64,000 nt of DNA from Sphaerulina vaccinii (taxonomy: Eukaryota; Ascomycota; Dothideomycetes; Mycosphaerellales; Mycosphaerellaceae). Shown here piece by piece: positions 1 to 9,722 of the stretch (position 1 is the stretch's first letter; each line of letters starts with the position of its first letter). The translations under genes and the position numbers were made by a program. Under the pieces are notes generated by a model. The model made no database searches. It was not told the DNA's origin and worked only from the letters and a program-made list of their open reading frames with translations. The DNA is taken from the NCBI GenBank assembly GCA_022570795.1, contig JAKUDP010000006.1, forward strand, positions 1,364,001-1,428,000. The letters are read 5' to 3'.

Positions 1-449
1 ACACCCTCCTGAACCTTCGCCTCGAGGCCCTCCTTCTTGGTCAGAGCATCTTTGTATTGTGCCTCCAGCGCATCTACGAATGCCTTGTGCCGCCTTCGCC
101 CCGACTCTCGCATCTCATCGTACTCCTTCATACATCGCTGGTGAATCGCCGTCAAGGTGTCGAAGACAGTGTTGACTCCAGCGTCGAACTTGAGGTGGCC
201 GTACTGTTCGACCATAGCCAGGCGTTTGCCCAGGTCGCTCAGGAAATCGTCAATGACGATCTGCACATTGTCTCGCTCTGTACTCCATGATCGCGGATTA
301 TAGCTCGAATGTCTCCTTCGATTCCTAGCACGCTCGATTTCGGTATTGAACTGCGCACCAGAGGTGGCTCCTAGCGTCGGCTCCTCGTGAGACTCTGTTA
401 TGGTCGTGGTAGTGCTACTGCTCGTCGCAGTACAGTAAGTCTGCGTCAT
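1..449 (-). CDS. 5' part of an unrecognised alpha-helical protein, cut by the window edge
   Basis: An open frame runs from an ATG at 449-447 off the left edge, giving 149 complete codons without a stop. The first 35 residues are Ser/Thr-rich and look disordered. From about residue 60 the sequence is strongly helical, with regular charged and hydrophobic alternation, an aromatic WSTERD segment and a KEYDEMRESGRRRHK stretch, which suggests a coiled coil or BAR-like helical bundle. The amino-acid pattern is clearly coding and no other strand competes. I do not recognise the family and assign no function. The C-terminus lies outside the window, so length and domain content are unknown. Introns further on cannot be excluded. 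Confidence 0.7.
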   Translation of the reverse strand, partial: MTQTYCTATSSSTTTTITESHEEPTLGATSGAQFNTEIERARNRRRHSSYNPRSWSTERDNVQIVIDDFLSDLGKRLAMVEQYGHLKFDAGVNTVFDTLTAIHQRCMKEYDEMRESGRRRHKAFVDALEAQYKDALTKKEGLEAKVQEG

Positions 450-1601
450 GCTCGTGCTTCCTGGTCACTGTGTTCCTGGTGGTGTAACAATGCAATGCAA
501 TGCCCCTCGTCGTGAAGCAGAAGGTCGTCGACGTCAGGTGGTTGGTGCTCGTATGGTCGGCCGTCTTCTGGTTCTGATTTGCTTTTCGCCTTATTAGACT
601 AGCGCTGGTTCAAATGAGGCCTCGCTTGGTTCGGTATTGGCAAGCCACAGGAAGTTATTACAGAACAATCGGAGGGAAGTGTTGTTGTTGTTGTGGTAAG
701 GACCGTGGTTGTTGAGAGAAAGCGTCACTCAACAGGCACACTCAGCATCATCATCATCATCATCTTTGTTCACCGTATCGATAGGAACAGAAGTTGCATG
801 TGAAACAGACAGGAACTTGAACAGAACGTGAGCTGATGGCGTGTCGTGGTTGGCGCTGGCCCGCCGAGACCGCAAGCAGATTTAGCAGATTTGCCTCTAG
901 GCTCTCGTCGTCAGATTATCGAGACCCACATCTCGGCACGTGCTGGACCCTTTCTTTGCATTGAGATGAAGGACTTTGTTCTTTCAGACTTCACCTTGTC
1001 TATCAAAAGAGTACTGAGCTGATCGCAATCGTTCAAACCGAGGGCTATGGGTACAGGCATATCAACAGTTCCGCAGCGACGTCAAGAAGTCCCGGGTCTG
1101 CTCCTCCACGAATCCGTACGATGAGGCAGGTAGTCAGCCATGTGGCCGGTGTACTGACTGACCTTCTCATTGTCCTGTTGATCGGAAGATCCGGTACTCT
1201 AGTGGATGTCAGTGGGAGTCTCACTTTCCTGTACAGACGTTATGCAGACGTAGAAGGCGAGGCAGGAAGTCACTCATAAGCCATTCTCTCATTATCCTAT
1301 TGACTGACAGATGTGGAACCTAGCGGCTGTATACAGATGTCTTAGGCTACTGCGTGGCTACTGTACAGACGTTTGTGGGAAAATGGAGAGCACGCTGTTC
1401 GATTGCCATCTGGCTAGCGTTGACTTATTCCGAAGAGATGGAAAGTCCAGCTCATACTGCACGCCGTTAGAAAAGGGCTTTTTGTTCTTATCCTGTAGTT
1501 CTGAATGATGCAGATTCCAAATCACGTCTTCCCTAGATCCCAGAAGCACATGCAGTCACAGTTCGTCGTAACCATCGTCGTAGTAGCAGCGACCATAACA
1601 G
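450..1601. other. gene-poor stretch with a CAT microsatellite
   Basis: I see no convincing coding region. A pure (CAT)6 run lies at 746-763. Two diverged copies of a roughly 90 bp segment occur at about 1157-1240 and 1278-1372: both carry a TCTCATT.TCCT.TTGA block and end in CTGTACAGACGTT. Part of the left side must be the promoter of the gene starting at 449. Confidence 0.5.
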
Positions 1602-2099
1602 TCAGACTCGGCTTGAATAGTCTTCTCTGTGCCACCAAGCCTCTATCACTAACCCCTCACGACTCATTAATTGGCTATTCCATCTAGGGCCGTACCTGGA
1701 AAACTTCGTTGGACAGTTGCACACTCCTGGAATCGATTTTCCAACAATACACCACCATCCAGGGGCGCAATGATCGTGTTCCCGCGAGACTGATGCGATC
1801 CAGCGCTTGTATTTACTGTGACCGTACAGATGAAATCTGTTAAGGGTGTAGTAATGCCCTCGGTACTTCTGTCGTAGAGCTCGATTGACTTGTAGCACAG
1901 AAGGGACGCGATAGGATTCGCTGACTACGATGTGACTATGCTTGGGAATGTAGTCGAGCTCGGGATCCTCGTGGAACTTGTCTTGGATAATGTCGATAAG
2001 TTCTTGTGGCAAGGCGAGTATGCGTTCGCAGAATGTTGGTGTTGGTGTTGGCGGATGGCCTTGGATGCCCTGGTCTGCGTATTGCTGTGATTGCGCCAT
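1602..2099 (-). CDS. small F-box-like protein (LPQEL family)
   Basis: A single exon of 165 residues starts at ATG 2099-2097 with a polar N-terminus. An F-box-like opening, LPQELIDIIQDKF, follows at about residues 30-42. Then comes a block around LQVNRALRQKYRGHYY (about residues 68-83), which matches the same block in the two genes at 58103 and 59115 in this window. That shared layout (LPQEL, then a variable loop, then VNRA.R.K...YY) makes it a third member of the same small family. F-box proteins usually couple Skp1-Cullin ubiquitin ligases to substrates, but the domain here is only the first helix or so and no substrate repeat is visible. The family assignment is fair; the role in ubiquitylation is inference. 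Confidence 0.65.
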   Translation of the reverse strand: MAQSQQYADQGIQGHPPTPTPTFCERILALPQELIDIIQDKFHEDPELDYIPKHSHIVVSESYRVPSVLQVNRALRQKYRGHYYTLNRFHLYGHSKYKRWIASVSREHDHCAPGWWCIVGKSIPGVCNCPTKFSRYGPRWNSQLMSREGLVIEAWWHREDYSSRV

Positions 2100-2148
2100 C
2101 GTTCTGGATGTATGTGAAGGTGCAAATATTAGTATAAAGTGTCATTAT

Positions 2149-2331
2149 TCTCTTCCAAAAGAATCTCAAAGGCTTAATTGCTGACCTTCCTTGGTTGATG
2201 CCATGCGGCCCAATGATCAGGCTCCACCTTGAACCATATTCTCGCAGAACCAACACGATTAAGTTGTCCTTCTCATCACCCCAGACGCACTTTGTCCAAG
2301 TCTGATATGAAAGAAAAGGTATGTCCGTCAT
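2149..2331 (-). pseudogene. possible Myb/SANT-like exon or remnant
   Basis: The minus-strand reading of this stretch gives about 50 residues with the spacing of a Myb/SANT repeat: a first Trp (VWGDEKDN), a second Trp 19 residues on (EYGSRWSLI), a GRS turn and a third Trp (RFFWKR). No matching N- or C-terminal parts follow in the same frame, and it sits in the upstream region of the F-box-like gene at 2099. It may be one exon of a small gene whose other exons I cannot find, or a relic. Confidence 0.25.
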
Positions 2332-2699
2332 TGATTAGTCCTCCTTCCGCCATGTAACAAGGCAGAGAAGGGTGGAGTAGACGAGGGCCTGCTAAGATCC
2401 CCTTCAAGTAAATGAAGTTCTTCCACTGATTAATGATGAAGTTAGCTTGGAGGCTATGTGTATGAGCCGGAAAGCAGGCAAATCGTGGTGTATCATATCC
2501 CCAAGTCCCGAATGTAATCCCCAGATCCCGAAAGTGGTTGATGTCAAAGGACCATCAATAGAGCTGACGAACAAAAAGGAGAATCAGAGTCGGTTAAACT
2601 TGCGCTTCTCGGTGGAAAAGCGACTTGTGTGCAGAGCTCGGCAGTGATACCAGTGTCTGGGCTTGCCTTGGCCGACAGTACGTTGTGCTGTCTGAGTAT

Positions 2700-3560
2700 G
2701 CGAAGCTCCTGAGCATCTGCAGGCTGAGCGAAGTGTCTGCTTCGGCTGTCGGAACAGTGTTCTTCACTCAAGTCATCAAATCGAAGGGGTGATTATGACA
2801 CTTCGCAATGACGTGCGCCTCTTGCATCCAACCAGTGCCATGCCGCTTCGTACATTAAACATTCACGGATCAGCTGCAGTGAAGCAGTATCTCCGACATT
2901 GAAACTTTGGTAGCTCGCGGACGTCGACCGAAGTGCCTGCACAATGGCAGCGTCTTCATGTCTATGATACGACAAGGTGTTTGCGCAATGGCAATGTCCT
3001 TTTGTGAAAGTCGCAGCGTGCCGAACATTGAAACATTCTTTGAATCGTTCTCCGGACGTAGAGCGAAGTGTCTTTGCCAGTAGGCAATAGTATCTCCAGC
3101 TCGTTGACATGACAAGTGTCTGCGCGATGGCAGTGTCTCGTGATGAAAGTCGCGGCGAAGTCTTCGACATAATGAAGATTGGCGAAGTATCTGCGTGGTG
3201 GCAATGTCTTCTGCACTTCTTCGTTCTTGATGACTTGGTGAAGGAGAGGCGTGAAGTGTCTTGTCTGTGGACCATGGCGCTGTCAGCGCGTATGGCGACA
3301 AGTATCATCAGCATCGCTTCAGATCTCTTTGAAGGTCGGCATAGAGGTTCGCCGTGGCAATATCCTCCTGCGTCGCTTCGACTCATTGAAGTTTGGCATT
3401 GATCAACTGTCCCTGTGACAGAGGTCGCCGCGATTCTTCGACTTTACGAAGTTTGGCATTGATCACCCCGCCTGAGGTAGGGTGTCGTCTGCGGTTCTTC
3501 GACATCACAAAGGATGTGAAGTGCCTGCGCGTCCGCAGCATCTTCGACATCGCTTCGACC
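2700..3560. repeat. degenerate short-motif repeat array
   Basis: A diverged motif of the form GAAGTGTCTGCGCAATGGCA, often followed by GTGTCTTCGACAT, recurs irregularly in the same orientation at about 2719, 2929, 2974, 3068, 3112, 3188, 3254, 3383, 3439 and 3517. Spacing varies from about 45 to 210 bp and copies differ by many substitutions. Several minus-strand frames stay open through it, but the peptides look like repeat translation and not a protein. Confidence 0.5.
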
Positions 3561-4628
3561 TTAAAACATCTGTGAGGTCAGCAGAGAAGCGCGTCCGACC
3601 GGTATCCAGCGTGTGCCGAATCACAACATAGTTACGCATGGATGGTGGCCTGCGGTGGCAGAGACGTCGGTCCTCGTGGGCTGGTGCCTCGACTTTGGTG
3701 ATTCGGTGGTGGGTGTGAGGAAGAGAAAGAAGAGCAGGACGCGAACGAAGATTTGAAGGCGGGAAATTAGCTCGGCTCCACCTGGCCTTGGCGCTCCTGC
3801 CTTCTTGAGTTTCATCCTCGCGAGCTCCTTGCTCTCTTCTCTCACACACACATTTTTGTGAACGGATTTAATCAAGCTGCAGATCTGATTCTCCGTGGAC
3901 TGTTGGTTCATATTGCCGTTCTAGATCAAATTCGAAGCGTGTATTAGGCCTCTTCACCGACCTCGATCTTAACACTCGAGCCGTGGTGAGGAGGTCACCT
4001 GCGTTTTTGCTTCACAATTTCATTTCTCCCTCCGGGATGTGCAAAGCTGCTCATGCTCAGTGTGCAGTGATCCCGGCTGGTCACATTTCGTAGAGCCGTG
4101 CCGAACTATGGACGTGCTGAGAGCTCGCCGGCCAGGCAGAAAGCATTGTAAATGGGTACATGCATGAGCTCCACGATGACCACGATGCGACCGCAGCCAC
4201 GGCAGACGGGACAGTGGCGCGAGTATCACGACTACGAGGGTTTCGGCATAGAGAGATTGCATAGTCTGGACAGAACTGGTGGCATAGAACAGCGCATCTG
4301 GTAGTACAGGCACAGACATTGTACACTTCACGATGACTTCTCCCGATCCTCAAGACCATGCTTCATAGCCCTACAGACCTCCTTTGAACCATGTGAACCT
4401 GTGGACGTAGATATTGCCGTGTTGTGATGGACGCAGAGCCCGAAGGTGGCGTGAACCGATTCGCATTTGTGTGAAGACTCTCGCTGTGATCTTTCTACCA
4501 CTGTAGATGCCCATGCCTATGCCGTAACGCCAGGTGCAATCGGGGCATTGCGCTGGAAGTGTCCTCGACTCATGACTACCATCATCTCCAGGCCGCGCTC
4601 CAACTTCTTTTTGCTTCGTCCTCCACGC
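3561..4628. other. intergenic stretch, nothing recognised
   Basis: Open frames here are short and have no recognisable protein character on either strand. The right end must contain the 3' untranslated region of RPS28, which ends at 4629 on the minus strand. Confidence 0.4.
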
Positions 4629-5014
4629 TTATCTCAGTCTGCGTGCCTCACGCTCAGATTCGAGGAGGCAGAGAATGTCATCCTCACGGACTGCGCAGTC
4701 AGTCAGTCCTTTTGTCCACTCCTTCCTCCATGTGCCTTCTTCTTCTTACCTGGGCCCTTAACGTTGCGGATGATGCTACGGGTGGTATCGTCCATGAACT
4801 CGACGCGGACCTGGGTCACACCACCACGAGAGCCTGTACTCTGTCAGATTCTGTCCTTCTTTCTCCTTCTACCTCCCATCTTTCTGATATCGCATACCGG
4901 TACGTCCGAGGACACGGGTGACCTTAACGAGCTTGACTGGGACCCTGCGCACAATCTGTCAGTATTTCTCCTCCGTCCTGCGCTTCTCGAGGCGACTGAC
5001 TTTGCGGAATCCAT
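4629..5014 (-). CDS. RPS28: 40S ribosomal protein S28 (eS28)
   Basis: Four short exons (5014-5001, 4944-4898, 4833-4750, 4690-4629) join to a 68-residue protein, the usual length of eS28. It reads through the family core GRTGSRGGVTQVRVEFMDD (about residues 18-36) and ends in the conserved ESEREARRLR. It is a structural protein of the small ribosomal subunit head, near the mRNA exit, and acts in the cytosol. The three introns (56, 64 and 59 nt) have GT-AG ends, and the reading frame is restored exactly at each junction. The gene is so finely divided that no exon is obvious alone. It diverges from HIS1, whose ATG is 530 bp away, so the two may share a promoter region. Identification is very secure. 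Confidence 0.95.
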
Positions 5015-5544
5015 CTTTGCAGTTGTATGATCGGGATGAGGATGTTTCTTTGGGTGATTGGCGTGATCGTGTTGCGAGATGGTCGGGCGGCTGAGGTGTC
5101 ACGTTGGATCTTGCAGCGAACTTCGAAATTCGTCAAAGACTTGGCGCGAAAGTCGCAGAGCGGATGTCCCCGCTTTCCTACATCCTGAGGCAGGAACGAC
5201 AACCAGCGCAAAACTTTTTTGGCCAATGTCACTAAGCACCACGTCAGAAGCAGAAGCACGATACCAAACTCTGATACTCTTAGCTGCAGCTCAGAGCTTT
5301 ACATTCGCTCCTCTCTGCTGCCACAAACGTCTCTGGTCGTGTCGTGTTGCCAAACGACAGGCTGTTTCTTAACCCACGTGCGTGGTCACTCGAGTCACCT
5401 CGAGTGAAGGCCGTACAAAAGCCAATACTAGTTTCACTACCTCTGAAAGACGCAAGCAAGTCCGCCTCTCTGAACACAACGCATACTGCTGCACTACATT
5501 GTGTCCAATCTCTTCAGCTTTCGTTAAAGTCCTTATCCTGCACA
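5015..5544. promoter_or_regulatory. shared upstream region of RPS28 and HIS1
   Basis: This 530 bp interval separates two divergent start codons. It is rich in CT tracts, as is common in fungal promoters. A GAGTCA (TGACTC on the other strand) at 5392-5397 fits the core of a Gcn4/CpcA amino-acid-control site. That role is inference. The open frames in it have no protein character. Confidence 0.45.
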
Positions 5545-6743
5545 ATGGATCTGGTAAACCAGTACGTTCTTCTCCAGAATCTTGAGTCACCGTGCTACCC
5601 AGGAGGTCACCATGGGCATACAGCAAGATATATCACGACCAGAGATTCGAAGACGATTCACAAGATCTCTACCAACCCTGACTAATACTCTTCCCAGCCT
5701 CAATGATCGACTCCTCTTTGCAGTCCCCAAGAAAGGCCGTCTGAATCAAGCATGTCTGGATCTACTGGCTGGATCTGATATCCAATTCCACAGGCACAAC
5801 AGGCTGGATATTGCACTTGTCAAGAATCACCCTGTGGCACTCGTCTTTCTCCCAGCAGCGGACATTCCCACCTTCGTTGGAGAAGGTCGAGTTGATCTTG
5901 GAATTACTGGACGCGACACCGTTGCCGAGCATGAAGCTATTACGCCCGCCACAGAGACTCACGGCATTGAAGAGATCATGGATCTGGAGTTCGGACGTTG
6001 CAAGCTCCAAGTTCAGGTACCAGAGAAAGGCAATATCCACACACCTGAACAGCTTGTTGGCAGAAATGTCGTCACTAGCTTCACTGGACTGACTGAGGAG
6101 TACTTCCGGATACTTGAAAGCAAAGATCCACAAGCCAATGGATCCACCAACGGAGACTCCGAGAAGCCCAAGCTCAGAACTCACGTCAAGTTCGTCGGCG
6201 GCAGTGTCGAAGCTGCATGTGCTCTCGGCGTCGCAGACGGCATTGTCGACCTTGTAGAATCTGGCGAAACGATGCGTGCAGCCGGCCTTAAAGCTATCGA
6301 CACAGTTGTGGAGTCAACTGCTGTCCTGATACGCTCGAAGACACCTTCGGACCCCAAGCTTGTCGACATTATCGCCAACAGAATTCGCGGTGTCATTACA
6401 GCGCAGAAGTACGTTCTGTGCACATACAATGTGGAGAGGAAGAACTTGGATCAAGCTCGAGCCATCACGCCAGGAAAGCGAGCACCAACTGTCAACTCTC
6501 TGGAAGAAGAAGGCTGGGTTGCTGTGCAAGCAATGGTGTTGAAGAAGGCTATTGCCGATGTCATGGACGAGCTTCAGTAAGTGTCTCACTCGACTCGAGC
6601 CTGCTATGGCGACAAGCGCGGACACCGACAGCTCGAGGCGTAGGCCACTGTTTCAGAGATACTTGCTAACTCATCTTGCTTCTAGATCTATTGGCGCTAC
6701 TGACATCCTAGTAACGCGGATTGACAACTCAAGGACTACATAG
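5545..6743 (+). CDS. HIS1: ATP phosphoribosyltransferase
   Basis: The gene has exons 5545-5561, 5698-6576 and 6686-6743, giving 317 residues. The enzyme joins ATP and PRPP in the first committed step of histidine synthesis. The start at 5545 was chosen because the tiny first exon (MDLVNH) splices directly onto LNDRLLFAVPKKGRL, the conserved family N-terminus. Visible motifs are GITGRD (residues 74-79), the signature DLVESGETMRAAG (about 190-202) and VESTAVLI (210-217), followed by a C-terminal regulatory domain. The last exon supplies the conserved IGATDIL ending. Intron 1 (136 nt) carries a TGAGTCA motif. Intron 2 (109 nt) resembles an intron 120 bp downstream and one in YTM1. Without splicing the protein would stop at TAA 6578-6580. 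The assignment is secure. Confidence 0.95.
5583..5589 (+). promoter_or_regulatory. TGAGTCA, candidate Gcn4/CpcA site in HIS1 intron 1
   Basis: A perfect bZIP AP-1/Gcn4-type heptamer lies 21 bases inside HIS1 intron 1. HIS genes are classical targets of general amino-acid control in fungi. Use of an intronic site here is inference. Confidence 0.35.
6577..6685 (+). repeat. introner-like element: HIS1 intron 2
   Basis: This 109-nt GT-AG intron shares GAGCCTGCTATGGCGACA (6597-6614) with 6828-6845 (17 of 18 identical) and TTTCAGAGATACTTGCT (6651-6667) with 6882-6898 (identical), at similar internal spacing. Both blocks lie inside the intron and not in the flanking exons, as expected for a multiplied intron element. 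Confidence 0.75.
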
Positions 6744-6785
6744 GGTGGAGACCAAGAGTTACAGGACGTGCAAGACAGTCTGTGG

Positions 6786-7063
6786 ATGCGACGAGAGAAG
6801 GTAAGCTTCCAATGTCTCGCCGAGCTTGAGCCTGCTAAGGCGACATGTTCAAAGACAGACCTTGCGAGACACATTCGCGCTTTTCAGAGATACTTGCTTA
6901 CCACTTACTTTAGGCTGCTCTCGGATGTGAACATTACACGGATGCTCGGCTGCATGTCGTTATCGATGCATTCGGTGATAAGTGGCAGGCGTGGAGAGCG
7001 CTCAAGGTTGCGAAAGTTGCTGAGCAAAGGGCTTCTGCCATCGACTTAGAAGAGCTAGACTAA
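6786..7063 (+). CDS. short two-exon ORF beside HIS1, unknown
   Basis: Exons 6786-6800 and 6914-7063 join through a 113-nt GT-AG intron to a 54-residue charged, helical peptide containing HVVIDAFGDKWQAWRALKVAK and ending LEELD. The frame is also open backwards to the HIS1 stop: the 19 codons from 6744 to 6800 continue in the HIS1 frame just after TAG 6741-6743. It could be an independent small gene, a HIS1 tail reached by readthrough, or a decayed exon. I do not recognise the sequence. The clean splice sites and coding-like composition argue that it is or recently was translated. Confidence 0.4.
6801..6913 (+). repeat. introner-like element: intron of the small ORF after HIS1
   Basis: This 113-nt intron begins GTAAGC and ends TACTTTAG. 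It shares two long blocks with HIS1 intron 2 (6828-6845 and 6882-6898). It also shares a GCGAGACACATTCGCG block (6864-6879) with YTM1 intron 2, where the copy reads ACGAGACACAATCGCG. It is the most central copy of the family in this window. Confidence 0.7.
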
Positions 7064-7541
7064 AAGCCAAAATGTATAGGTTTCTCACTGAACATGATTA
7101 GGCAAAGCATCAATATGGTATCGTACATCTCCGAGAGCGAGCAATGACTAGGCTGCTGGGAGCGAAGATGTGCTGCGGTGAGGACCAGAAAGCGTTACAG
7201 AGATAGGTCCAGACTGAGATTCTTTCTCTGCAGGTCGAAGACGGTTGTGCTCATGAGGTTGGATATGAGGTGTGATGAGATTCATGATGGTGTGCAGAGA
7301 TCGATGATGGTTCTTAACTCTATCACGCTCACAGTCCTTCAGGCTGGAAGTCTACAAAGTCAAATGCCGCACCGCATACCATCTATCCCGAAACTCACAA
7401 GCTGCCCTCCGAACGAACTGCATGACTGCATGACTGCGGCGACCAGTATCCAGATGAGCCAGCGAACACGAAAGAGCCTGGAATCGGAGAAACTGGATCA
7501 GCGAAGGCCTTTTCTGGCGTCCGACTGTCTCTGCGCCGCGG
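7064..7541. other. intergenic stretch between convergent genes
   Basis: This holds the 3' flanks of the small ORF on the plus strand and of the cysteine-rich secreted gene on the minus strand. The longest plus-strand frame has no protein character. Confidence 0.4.
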
Positions 7542-8427
7542 CTAGCAGTTGACGCCATTGTTATTACCGCAGTTATTTGTGTCTGCGCACTTGCTTCCAC
7601 AGCCAAATGTCAATGGTGTATTAGTCGCGAAGTCCTGTGACCAGTTGGTCATGCAGACCGTGTAGTCGTTGCCTCCCTTGCCGCATCGCGAACGTTTGTA
7701 GCCAACCTATGCATAGGTAGCATTCGATCAAAGCAAATCTTCCGCCCAACTGACCTGATGAACCATCTGCTGTTGTGTCCAAACGGTATGACAACCCTGA
7801 TCACTCCAAGTGCAAGAGGTTGCAAGACTCTGCTGAACACACTTTTGAGACTCGTCGCTAACTTCTACCCCAAGTTTCGCAGAGAAACCTATGGCCTCAA
7901 ATCCTACTTCGGGCGAGATCGACTCAGAGTGCGTGTAGCACTGCTGGCTGCCCTTGACGGTTTGAGCGATGCAGCTGGATGTTCCGGTACAGTAGATGTC
8001 TCCAATTGACTTGGTCCTAAGAAGTAGTAGGTAGAAGGGTCAGCAATCTTCTCTGGATCGTGGACCTGGTCTCAGCGATGCGTGTCTTTGAGCTCGGCAG
8101 CCCAGTAGGCGTGAGCTCAGTGAGACATTGTCAAGTGCGGAGGCTTTCTGCCGACTAAACTTACCACGGAGCCATGTACGTGTTTTGATCAACCATGAAA
8201 TAGTCGTCCCAGCAGTGCTTTGAGATACTCTTGTGGTCGTTGTCCGAACCCACGTAGGTTCCCTGGCCATCAGAGTATCCTGAGTAACCAGCGTTCATGT
8301 TCATGCAGTCCGGTGTGTCGCGTTTCTCCAGAGTCCCGGCGATAATATCGAGACTCAAAAGTGCAGAAGCACTGATTATCGAGGCCAAAAGGCTGGCTGC
8401 CACGATGGTGATGTGAGGGAAGTGCAT
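7542..8427 (-). CDS. secreted cysteine-rich protein, unknown family
   Basis: Three exons (8427-8165, 8016-7755, 7706-7542) give 229 residues. The chosen ATG at 8427 opens a clear signal peptide (residues 1 to about 22, LLASIISASA). A Lys-Arg at residues 35-36 could be a Kex2 site. The mature part carries about fourteen cysteines, including GDIYCTGTSSC, TSCTWSDQGCHTVW and a Cys-Asn-rich tail ending NNCGNNNGVNC. An upstream in-frame ATG at 8487 would bury the signal peptide and is less likely. The frame is restored exactly at both introns (148 and 48 nt). The first intron resembles the HIS1-type introner. The protein is probably exported and disulfide-stabilised; an effector or wall role is a guess. 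I do not recognise the domain. Confidence 0.8.
8017..8164 (-). repeat. possible introner-like element: intron 1 of the cysteine-rich gene
   Basis: Within this 148-nt intron, a segment starting AATGTCTCACTGAGCTCACG aligns with AATGTCTCGCCGAGCTTGAG in the intron at 6801-6913. Both continue with a GCCT.CT..GGC block and then TCAAAGACA. The 3' part (CCAGAGAAGATTGCTGAC) is weaker. It is longer and more diverged than the other copies. Confidence 0.45.
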
Positions 8428-9722
8428 CTTATCCGGGCTAGCTGAAGATTGTATCTTGTTTGTATGTAGTTTCTTGCTTAGTTCCAAGCATGTTCTGAGG
8501 ACGAGCAGTTGGGCTTTATAAGTGCTTCCAGATCACGTACTGCAGCTCTACTCATGTAACTCTGCTGCAAAATGGCAGTGCACGATCGCGGAGAGTTGCA
8601 TTTCTCGCAAGATGCCACCGGTGAGTGAATATGATCTAGATTCAGTGTCGAGTTGATGGGTACCTTCTCAGCCCTCGCACGTCCGAGGAATTTGCGTCGT
8701 ATACAGCTGAGCATGATGCCTCAGTTACCTGCTCAGTTATCGATACAAACCGCCCGGTGGGCTAATTCCAGCTGGTAGTGTCGAAGAGGCCTGGCATCAC
8801 TCATGGAGGCATAGGCAGGAATCCCTCATTGATGCCGCAGAGTAAGTCGGAGACTATGCTGCAATGCTGTATCGGGTGAAGTGATGTTCGAAGGACGCGA
8901 ATCTACCCTGGCTTCGCGCATGGGTAGTGAAGGCGCAGTAAAGTCTAAACCCAGGTACACGCCCATTAAGGCTGAGATTCCAAAGAGTGAAACAATAGTG
9001 TCTGTGAATGAACATGGTCTACCCATTATACCCTGCATCTACCCGAGCTCGTAGCTACCGTGTCAAGAAGTACAGCAAGTACGTGTATGTCTCCTGGAAA
9101 GCTTGTAGCAGCTTGTTAGGCTGATTTCGTGGTCTTGGTTCCAAGGTGCTATGTCGCAATGGCCTTTATGTTATGTCGCATGATAGGCATTCTGATAAAG
9201 CCACCAAGCCATCGAGAGTAGTGTCTTTTCTTTTGCTATGCATTGTTTTGTTGCACACAATGGGTCCTCATAAACAAATGAAACAAGGGTATAGGAATTC
9301 GGCGAAGTTAAGCCGCTGTTCCTGGTGCCTATGCATATGCGCATATGTCCAGGTTGGAGACCGGTGATATCTTCAATGAGAACCGCCATTCACGAGTACG
9401 ATGTGCTTGATATAGACTGAGGGGTCGATGGCGCTATGAGATCAGGAGGTTCAGTGCGAAGATCTCAGGGGTGCGGATCGATGCTATGCCACCAGAGAAC
9501 GGAATTGAAGGATTGTATCAAGTATAGCAGATGTTGCTCGTCATGGCGGGGTTATCATGACATGATTTTGAAGTAAGGTGGTCGAGCTGCAGGTCTTCGC
9601 TACGCTCTGCTGGTGTCTCCGGCTGTCTTGAACAGGAATCATGCCCGCGCCGTTGCCAGAGCCCTGTCGAAGGAGCGCCGACCAAAATCAGCAGGTTCGC
9701 GCCAGGACAAATCGTTCATGCT
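8428..9722. other. intergenic, nothing recognised
   Basis: This contains the upstream region of the secreted gene and the 3' flank of the Gln-rich gene. Small frames on both strands show no domain, signal peptide or splice-supported extension. Confidence 0.4.

Noticed and set aside
4467..5030. 187-codon plus-strand frame
   Set aside because: It is antisense to the four RPS28 exons, which are certain.
7178..7552. 124-codon plus-strand frame
   Set aside because: Runs into the antisense of the secreted gene and lacks protein character.
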